Of a stretch of DNA of 5,034 bases, positions 1-5,034 are shown piece after piece (positions within the stretch are counted from its first letter, which is position 1; every line of letters starts with the position of its first letter). Source of the DNA: an uncultured Candidatus Altimarinota bacterium (GTDB lineage Bacteria; Patescibacteriota; Gracilibacteria; BD1-5; UBA6164); contig CALMDL010000263.1 in assembly GCA_937864995.1 (NCBI GenBank), positions 1 through 5,034 of the forward strand. The letters are read 5' to 3'. The translations under genes were made by a program, and so were the position numbers. The notes beneath the pieces were generated by a model. It was given only the letters and a program-made list of their open reading frames with translations. It made no database searches and had not been told where the DNA came from.

Positions 1-30
1 ATTTTTTAAAAAATAAAAATAAAAATGAAT

Positions 31-57
31 AAAACTAAGTTAAAAACACTTAGTTTT
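31..57 (+). terminator. Intrinsic terminator of an upstream gene outside the window
   Basis: A perfect 10-bp stem (31-40 with 48-57) closes a 7-base loop and runs into seven T's at 54-60. The stem core is ACTAAG/CTTAGT, closed by A-T pairs. The complementary strand is also T-rich after the stem, so it could act both ways. The gene it ends is not visible; positions 1-30 show no recognisable coding end. Confidence 0.8.
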
Positions 58-61
58 TTTA

Positions 62-89
62 TTGTTTAAAGTATTTTTTTATATATAAT
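62..89 (+). promoter_or_regulatory. Possible mutL promoter
   Basis: A perfect TATAAT sits at 84-89, with a weak TTGTTT 16 bases upstream at 62-67 as a possible -35. Transcription would begin near 96 and leave a leader of about 20 bases before the GTG start at 118. The region is almost pure A/T, where such matches arise easily, so only position just after a terminator and before a gene adds weight. Confidence 0.35.
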
Positions 90-117
90 TAACTTAAATA
101 TTTTTTAAATAAAAAAT

Positions 118-1950
118 GTGTCAAAAATAATTCTCCTAGATAAAAACTTAGCAAATCAAATAGCAGCTTGAGAAGTAGTTGAAAGGCCAGTTTCAGTAAT
201 AAAAGAATTACTAGAAAACTCTATAGATGCTGGTGCAAAAAATATAAAAATTGAAATTTATGATTGATGAACATCAAAAATAATTATAAGTGATGATGGT
301 CTTTGAATTGAAAAAGATGACTTAAAAATAATTTGAGAAAAACACTCTACATCTAAAATAAAAAATTTAGATGATTTATATAATATAATGACTTTTTGAT
401 TTAGATGAGAAGCAATTGCCTCAATATCATCTGTTTCAAACATGGAAATTATAAGTAAAAATGTAGCTGAAGATTTTTGAAATTTTATTAAAATTTCAGA
501 TTGAGTAAAAACATCCCCTATAAATATAGCATGTGAAACGGGAACAAAAATAATAATTGAAAATTTATTTTATAATACCCCTGCTAGGCTTAATTATCTT
601 AAAACAGTAAGGACAGAATATAATCATATATTAAGTTATTTATATGAAATATCTCTTTCATATCCATATATTTGATTCGAGTTTATTTCTGATAACAAAC
701 AAATATTTTATTTTAAAAAAGATGAAGATTTAAAAACTAGAATATATAACATATATTGAAATGAATTTTCAGAAAATTTATTAGAAATAAAATTTCAAAT
801 GGTATGAGTAAAAATTTCATGATATATTTCAGATCCAAAAGTAAGTTTTAATAATAAGAATAAACAAAACATATTTGTAAACAAAAGACCTATAAAATCA
901 TATATTATATCAAGAGCTATAAATGATGCATATAATAGATTTATTCCTCATTCATCAAATTGTGCATATGTATTAAACATAGAAGTTGATCCAACTCAAG
1001 TAGATGTAAATGTACATCCTAGAAAATTGGAAGTTAGATTTGCAAATGAACAAAACATATTTAGAGCTGTATATCACTCTGTAGAAGAAAAACTAAATTG
1101 AGTTAGTTTAATTAACAATATAAATACTGTAGAAAATGAATTATTGTATAACTGAAATGATACAAAAAATAGCTTTTCTAATAATTTTGAAAAAAAAGAG
1201 ACATATTATTCTTGATCTTGAACGAAATTTAAATCATATTCACCTTACAAAGATATAAATCCAAATCCTGACCAAATAACAATAAAAAATGCACTAAACT
1301 TTTCAAAAGAAATATTATGAAATTCTCTTGATATAGAGAATAATATCGAAATAGAATTAAATAATGATTTGCATTATACTAAATTATGAAAAATTATATG
1401 ACAAGCGCATAATTCATACATAATAGTTGAAACTAAAGATTGAATAAAGTTTTTAGATCAACACGCTTTAGCTGAAAGAGTTATATATGAAAAACTAGTC
1501 AATAGAGACAAAAAAATATCTACTCAATGATTACTTATTTGAGAAAGTCTGAATTTAATGCCAAAAGAAATAAATATTTTACAAGACAATTTAGACACTT
1601 TTGAAAAAATGTGATTTGATTTTGAAGTTATGTGATGAAATATAGTTATAATTAATTGAATTCCAGATTTCATAAAAAAAGAAAATTTAAACAATATTTT
1701 TACATGAATTTTATATGATATTTGAGAATATAATTTTACAAAATCAAAAACTCTTCTAGAAGTACAAAATAAAATATATGCATATACAGCTTGTAGATCT
1801 GCAATAAAATTTGGAAATAAGCTAAATCTATTTGAAATGAATAAATTATTAAATGATAGTGTTACAGATTATTCTTCAACTTGTCCTCATTGAAGACCTG
1901 TTGTATTTGATATAAATTTAGATGAACTAAAAAATAAATATGAAAGATAA
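118..1950 (+). CDS. mutL: DNA mismatch repair protein MutL, endonuclease-type
   Basis: Complete 610-residue MutL read with TGA as glycine; about 30 of 34 glycines are TGA. MutL is the ATPase that links MutS mismatch recognition to strand incision. The GHKL ATPase motifs are all present: AAGEVVERP (16-24), [12 protein letters not shown] (29-40, with E33 and N34), DDGLGI (59-64), TSKI (78-81), GFRGEA (94-99), GT (142-143) and LFYNTPAR (150-157). The S5-fold domain carries [13 protein letters not shown] (296-308) with the conserved Lys303. An Asn-rich linker, about 330-425, follows. The C-terminal domain has the metal-binding endonuclease motif DQHA-x2-E-x4-E (447-458), ACRSAIKFG (558-566) and CPHGRP (589-594), as in Bacillus MutL and eukaryotic PMS2. 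A possible beta-clamp motif is QGLLIG (470-475). The start is GTG at 118: an in-frame TAA at 106 precedes it and no ATG intervenes. No Shine-Dalgarno is visible. An intact nuclease motif implies MutH-independent repair (inference). Confidence 0.97.
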
Positions 1951-1980
1951 AAAAATAACTCCTATAAAGGAGTTATTTTT
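1951..1980. terminator. Bidirectional terminator between mutL and tRNA-Arg
   Basis: A perfect 13-bp stem (1951-1963 with 1968-1980) closes a 4-base loop. The inner part is ACTCCT/AGGAGT, flanked by A's on one side and T's on the other. The stem begins on the base after the mutL stop codon. Read on the minus strand it is also followed by T's and lies 11 bases beyond the tRNA 3' end. It most likely ends both convergent transcripts. Confidence 0.9.
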
Positions 1981-1991
1981 TTATCTTTCAA

Positions 1992-2066
1992 TGGTATCCC
2001 CAACTGGAATCGAACCAGTATCTAGCCCTTAGGAGGGGCTTATTCTATCCATTGAACTATGAGGAC
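1992..2066 (-). tRNA. tRNA-Arg (anticodon CCU, reads AGG)
   Basis: A 75-base cloverleaf with encoded CCA. On the minus strand the acceptor GTCCTCA pairs with TGGGGAT through G1-U72 and U5-G68 wobbles, followed by discriminator A. The D stem is GTTC/GAAT with loop AATGGATA containing A14, G18, G19 and A20. The anticodon stem AGCCC/GGGCT is perfect, with loop CTCCTAA: U33, anticodon CCU, A37. The variable loop is AGAT. The T stem ACTGG/CCAGT is perfect with loop TTCGATT. U8-A14 and A15-U48 tertiary pairs are possible. A20 and C35 fit arginine identity as known in E. coli. It reads AGG, which occurs about five times in the window's genes, whereas no CGN codon was found. G1-U72 at the acceptor end is unusual. 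Confidence 0.96.
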
Positions 2067-2084
2067 TAAAAAAAGCGCTTATTA

Positions 2085-2112
2085 AAAATAAACACTTTTA
2101 TGTTTTTTTCAA
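2085..2112 (-). promoter_or_regulatory. Possible tRNA-Arg promoter
   Basis: On the minus strand a TTGAAA (2107-2112) stands 16 bases from TATTTT (2085-2090), which lies about 19 bases before the tRNA 5' end. The match is only moderate and the sequence is A/T-rich. The tRNA could instead be read through from the gene ending at 2119, because no terminator separates them. Confidence 0.25.
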
Positions 2113-2118
2113 ATATTT

Positions 2119-2706
2119 TTATATTTTAATTATAAAAATAGTACCTGCAATAGCAAAAAGTACAATTAATGAAATAAGTAATATTAAATTATTTGTCTTT
2201 TGATATTTCAATTCTCATGTTAAAGTTTCTTTTTCTGATTGTAAATCAATAATTGATTGATTTAAATTTGATTTAGATTCTTCAAGTAAAAATTGAGATT
2301 TTTTAAAATCAATTAAAGACACAGAGTTTTTTGCAATTTCTTCTGCTCTTCAAACTCTTACAGATAATTCTCTAATAATAATATCTTTTTCTTTAATTTC
2401 TGTTCTTAAATCTTCATATACTTCATCTAATGCATTTTTTGTATTAGATGGAAAATCTACTTCAACCGATTGAGAATAAATAGGCTTTCTTTCAAATGGA
2501 TTATGAATATGAGATTTTTCAACTATTACTTCTTGATTTACAGCTCATCATGAAATTAAGTTATCTAAATCAGATGAATTTATATATACTACTTTACCAT
2601 CTTTTTTAGCTCTTAATTTTCAAGCCTTTACATACCTATCAATACTTCTAGTTGATATTCAAAGCATATCTGCTGCTTCTTGTCTAGTGTGTTTGTACAT
2701 TGACAT
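2119..2706 (-). CDS. Tail-anchored helix-turn-helix coiled-coil protein
   Basis: A complete 195-residue protein, not assignable to a named gene. Residues 6-51 form a MerR/excisionase-like helix-turn-helix: EAADMLGIS (10-18), recognition helix TRSIDRYVKAGKLRA (19-33), a wing with KDGKVVYI (35-42) and a closing helix SSDLDNLI (44-51). A Pro- and Asn-containing linker (about 55-90) leads to a charged stretch, about 90-170, rich in Glu, Lys, Leu and Ile and probably a coiled coil. Residues 174-193 are a strongly hydrophobic helix, followed only by Lys-Ile. There is no signal peptide, so the DNA-binding end should be cytoplasmic and the protein held in the membrane by its C-terminus (inference). 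The order resembles RacA of Bacillus (MerR-like domain plus coiled coil), but RacA has no membrane helix. The first ATG (2706) is chosen; a second lies two codons on and an in-frame TAG lies upstream. No Shine-Dalgarno is visible. Confidence 0.9.
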
Positions 2707-2729
2707 ATATTTACAAATTAATTGTCTAT

Positions 2730-2757
2730 AATCTATACTTTTTATCTAAATAATCAA
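2730..2757 (-). promoter_or_regulatory. Possible promoter of the helix-turn-helix gene
   Basis: On the minus strand TTGATT (2752-2757) is separated by 16 bases from TAGATT (2730-2735), a four-of-six match to TATAAT. Transcription would start roughly 15 bases before the ATG at 2706, giving a very short leader. An overlapping TATAGA is an alternative -10. The evidence is positional and weak. Confidence 0.3.
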
Positions 2758-2769
2758 GTTTTTTAAATT

Positions 2770-2790
2770 GACAGTTTTTAAAAATTTGTC
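2770..2790. promoter_or_regulatory. Imperfect inverted repeat upstream of the helix-turn-helix gene
   Basis: GACA (2770-2773) and TGTC (2787-2790) flank a TTTTTAAAAA centre, giving a near-palindrome with one spacer base on the left and two on the right. It lies just upstream of the proposed promoter of the helix-turn-helix gene and could be an operator or autoregulatory site. A/T-rich symmetry is common here, so only the GACA/TGTC arms carry information. Confidence 0.2.
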
Positions 2791-2797
2791 CAAAATA

Positions 2798-2823
2798 AAA
2801 AACTAAGATTACTCTTAGTTTTT
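2798..2823 (-). terminator. glyA terminator, containing the glyA stop codon
   Basis: An 11-bp perfect stem (2798-2808 with 2813-2823) closes a 4-base loop; on the minus strand it runs into a long T tract. The upstream arm contains the last two sense codons of glyA, part of a third, and its TAA stop, so coding end and hairpin overlap. The CTAAG/CTTAG core matches that of the hairpin at 31-57. Confidence 0.85.
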
Positions 2824-4050
2824 ATAAATAGGAAACTTATTACATAATTCTAATACTTCTTTTTTTAATTGTTTTAATATATTTTCATCATCTTTATTTT
2901 TTATTGCCTCTGTAAAAATATGTGCTATTATTTTCATTTCACTCTCCATCATTCATCTTGTTGTTGCAGCTGGAGTTCAAATTCTAATACCACTTGGATC
3001 TAATGCTTTTCTTGTATCATATGGAATCATATTTTTATTTGTTGACAATCAAACTAATTCAAGTGCTTTTTCTGCTTCTTTTCAAGTTACTCAATAACTT
3101 CAAAAAACATCTATTAATATAAGGTGATTATCTGTACCATTTGATACAATTTTAAATCAATTATTCATTAACTCACTTGCTAAAACTTTTGCATTTTTTA
3201 CTACTTGTTTAGCATATTCAGAAAATTCTGGCTTTAATGCTTCTGCAAAAGCTACTGCTTTTGCGGCAATTAAATGTTCATGTGGTCATCATTGTACTCA
3301 TGGAAATACAGCCCTTGCAATAGCAGGTCAAAATTTTTCTTTTGACATTATTATTGCTCATCTTGGTCATCTAAGTGTTTTATGAGTAGTAGAAGTCACA
3401 ATATCACAATATGGAACAGGATTTTCTAATACCTTACCAGCTACAAGTCATGCAATATGAGCTATATCTGCCATCAAAACTGCACCTACTTTATCAGCAA
3501 TTTCTCTAAATCTTTTCCAATCAAGATTTCTTGGATATGCAGAAAATCATGCAATAATCATATTTGGTTTATTTTCTATTGCCAATCTCTCAACTTCATC
3601 CATATCTATTAATCAAGTTTCTTTATCAATAGTATAAGGAATAATTTCATATAATAATCAAGAAAAATTTAAAGGATGACCATGGCTTAAATGTCATCAT
3701 TGATCTAAACTAAGACCAAGTACTTTATCTCCTGGTTTTAAAGCAGCTAAATAAACAGCAAGATTTGCTGGACTTCAACTTAAAGGTTGTACATTTACAT
3801 ATTCTGCTCAAAATAATTCTTTACATCTATCTATTGCTAGATTCTCAATTTGATCAATATATTCTTGTCATGCATAATATCTTTTTCATGGATATCATTC
3901 ACTATATTTATTTGTAAGTATACTTCCTGCTGCTTCCATTACATCTTTACTTGTATAGTTTTCTGATGCAATTAATTCAATTTCAGTATCTTGTCTATGG
4001 GCTTCTTTTTGAATTAAATCAAAAAGTACTTTATCATTTTTTTCTAACAT
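2815..4050 (-). CDS. glyA: Serine hydroxymethyltransferase
   Basis: A complete 411-residue, PLP-dependent cytoplasmic enzyme that converts serine and tetrahydrofolate to glycine and 5,10-methylene-tetrahydrofolate, feeding one-carbon units to thymidylate, purine and methionine synthesis. The length is normal for bacterial GlyA. Visible hallmarks are [10 protein letters not shown] (25-34), EGYPGKRYYAG (51-61) with catalytic Glu51, QPLSGSPAN (88-96) for the PLP phosphate, GGHLSHG (118-124) with the ring-stacking His120, SAYPR (170-174), ADIAHIAGLVA (194-204) with Asp195 and His198, THKTLRGPRG (222-231) with PLP-binding Lys224, [12 protein letters not shown] (254-265) and SGIRIGTPA (353-361) with carboxylate-binding Arg356. 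About 24 of 32 glycines are TGA. Three usually conserved positions differ: Leu90, Pro94 and Gln117 replace His, Gln and His. The ATG at 4050 fits the family N-terminus; no Shine-Dalgarno precedes it. It is probably a single-gene transcript, with a hairpin on each side. Confidence 0.98.
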
Positions 4051-4175
4051 TATTAATTAATTAAGTAAATAAAATATCTATTACTTATTTTTAAAAAACA
4101 ATTAATTTTAAAGGAAATTTGTAATTCATAATTTTTAAATTAAAAATTAATATATAATTTATAATAATAAATACA
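4051..4175. other. Intergenic region upstream of glyA, possible promoter at 4075-4101
   Basis: Very A/T-rich spacer of about 125 bases with no ORF of note on either strand. On the minus strand TTGTTT (4096-4101) lies 15 bases from TAGATA (4075-4080), a possible but short-spaced promoter; TATTTT at 4071-4076 is an alternative -10 with a 19-base spacer. Repeated TTAATTAA-like runs lie between it and the ATG. No riboswitch-like conserved structure was recognised, although glycine and folate riboswitches were considered because glyA follows. Confidence 0.25.
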
Positions 4176-4202
4176 AAAAAAGCTAGTAAATCTAGCTTTT
4201 TT
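4176..4202 (-). terminator. Terminator downstream of the S41 protease gene
   Basis: An 11-bp perfect stem (4176-4186 with 4192-4202) closes a 5-base loop. The core is GCTAG/CTAGC, closed by six A-T pairs, and on the minus strand the T run extends past the stem. It starts 11 bases after the protease stop codon and separates that gene from glyA. Confidence 0.88.
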
Positions 4203-4213
4203 ATGTTAAAAAA

Positions 4214-5034
4214 TTATTTATTTATTTCTTTATAACTATCAATCGTTAAATTAAGAGCTTTTTTATTTATAAAAGTATCAAGTATTTTTTTTGCTTCTTC
4301 TTTTTGTCTATCATAAGCATTTTTATAATCTTCATCTTTAAATGATATTTCTATATCAGGAATAATACCATCTTGATCAATATTTACTCATTTTGGAGTA
4401 AACCATTTTGCAACTGTTAATTTAACCATACTTCAATCTCATAATTCAAATGGTTCCTGAACTGATCATTTACCATAAGATTTTTTTCAAACAATAATTG
4501 CTTTTTGATATTCTTTAAGAGCTCAAGCTGTAATCTCCGAAGCACTTGCAGAATTTTCGTTTATCAAAACAACTATTTTTCATTTATAAATTTGTCACTC
4601 ATTTATACTATTATAAACTTCATTTGCTTTATCATCACTATATTTTGTTACAACTAGAACTTCTCATTTTTCAACTAAAGAACTTAAAATTTCAACAGCA
4701 CTTATCAAGTATCACCCTCAATTATCTCTTAAATCAATTATTAATCAATCTGTATCCTTTAATTCATTTATTGCTTTTTCGAATTCAAGAGAAGTTTCAT
4801 CTCAAAACATATTTATTGATATATATCCAGTATTATTGTCAAATTTTTCATAATCAACTGAAGGAATTTTTATTTTTTCTCTTACTACTTCTTTTTTAAT
4901 TATATTTTCTTCTCATTGTCTTATAATTTCTAATATTACTTTTGTTCAAGCTGGTCATTTAATATTATTAACAGCATCTATTAAACTAAGTCATTCTAAA
5001 GAAATATCATTTGCTTTTATTATTAAATCTCATG
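4214..5034 (-). CDS. Carboxyl-terminal processing protease, S41 family (5' partial)
   Basis: The last 272 residues of a Ctp/Tsp-type serine protease; its start lies beyond the right edge. The family cleaves proteins at or near their C-termini in the cell envelope, and members carry an N-terminal signal or membrane segment, a PDZ domain and a peptidase domain. The fragment opens in the second half of the PDZ domain (GDLIIKANDISL, 1-12). The peptidase core follows: GYISINMF (69-76), IIDLRDNGGG (98-107), NSASASEITAGAL (160-172), GKKSYGKGSVQ (182-192), AKWFTPKG (208-215) and DGIIPDIEI (221-229). By family spacing the catalytic dyad is Ser163 and Lys188, with supporting Gln192, so the enzyme looks active. 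A Lys/Glu-rich tail of about 40 residues ends it. About 18 of 22 glycines are TGA, and the DNGGG triplet is written TGA-GGG-TGA. The exact subfamily (CtpA, CtpB or Tsp) cannot be set without the N-terminus. Confidence 0.95.

Noticed and set aside
1..14. A perfect 14-base palindrome of T and A runs at the left edge
   Set aside because: It consists only of A and T runs in a region of that composition and has no informative core.
258..443. A 61-codon minus-strand ORF under the standard code
   Set aside because: It lies antisense to the conserved ATPase region of mutL and resembles no known family; it is a shadow of the real gene.
118..1950. Degraded pseudogenes full of stop codons, or a Mycoplasma-type TGA=Trp code
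   Set aside because: All interruptions are TGA, never internal TAA or TAG, and they fall on invariant glycines of intact families, so the genes are whole and TGA is glycine.
2768..2796. A plus-strand promoter with consensus TTGACA at 2768-2773
   Set aside because: The paired -10 (CAAAAT) is poor, and transcription would run into a terminator and then antisense to glyA; more likely a chance match within the inverted repeat.
4051..4175. A possible riboswitch leader for glyA
   Set aside because: The spacer is nearly pure A/T with no paired elements or conserved G/C-containing cores of glycine or tetrahydrofolate riboswitches.
4546..4899. A 117-codon plus-strand ORF rich in Leu, Ile and Tyr
   Set aside because: It is the antisense of the S41 protease core. 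Its apparent hydrophobicity comes from reading A/T-rich DNA backwards, and the minus-strand frame carries the family motifs.

Overview
This window comes from a bacterium that reads TGA as glycine (genetic code 25). That points to the candidate phyla Gracilibacteria (BD1-5/GN02) or Absconditabacteria (SR1); the sequence does not decide between them. Four protein genes are crossed by in-frame TGA under the standard code but are full-length or open to the window edge when TGA is sense. The TGA codons fall on invariant glycines: the MutL GFRGEA, AAGEVVERP and CPHGRP motifs, the SHMT THKTLRGPRG motif, and the S41 protease DNGGG motif. Tryptophan is still TGG. DNA is strongly A+T-rich, and arginine is written only as AGA or AGG. 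By hand count, 78 of 96 glycines are TGA.

Layout. Positions 1-117 hold a terminator for something upstream and a possible promoter. Positions 118-1950 (+) are a complete mutL of the endonuclease-bearing type. A 13-bp hairpin (1951-1980) then acts as a terminator for both strands, because everything to its right is on the minus strand. In minus-strand order from the right edge these are: the C-terminal 272 residues of an S41 (Ctp) protease (4214-5034, 5' end outside the window) with its terminator; a complete glyA for serine hydroxymethyltransferase (2815-4050), whose stop codon lies inside its terminator stem; a 195-residue protein with an N-terminal helix-turn-helix, a coiled coil and a C-terminal membrane anchor (2119-2706); and tRNA-Arg(CCU) (1992-2066), which shares the terminator with mutL.

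The genes do not form an obvious pathway. They are housekeeping functions (mismatch repair, one-carbon metabolism, envelope proteolysis, AGG decoding) in short, mostly single-gene transcription units separated by hairpin terminators. The least familiar item is the tail-anchored DNA-binding protein, which looks built to tether DNA or a transcription factor to the membrane. No mobile element, CRISPR array or phage signature was seen.
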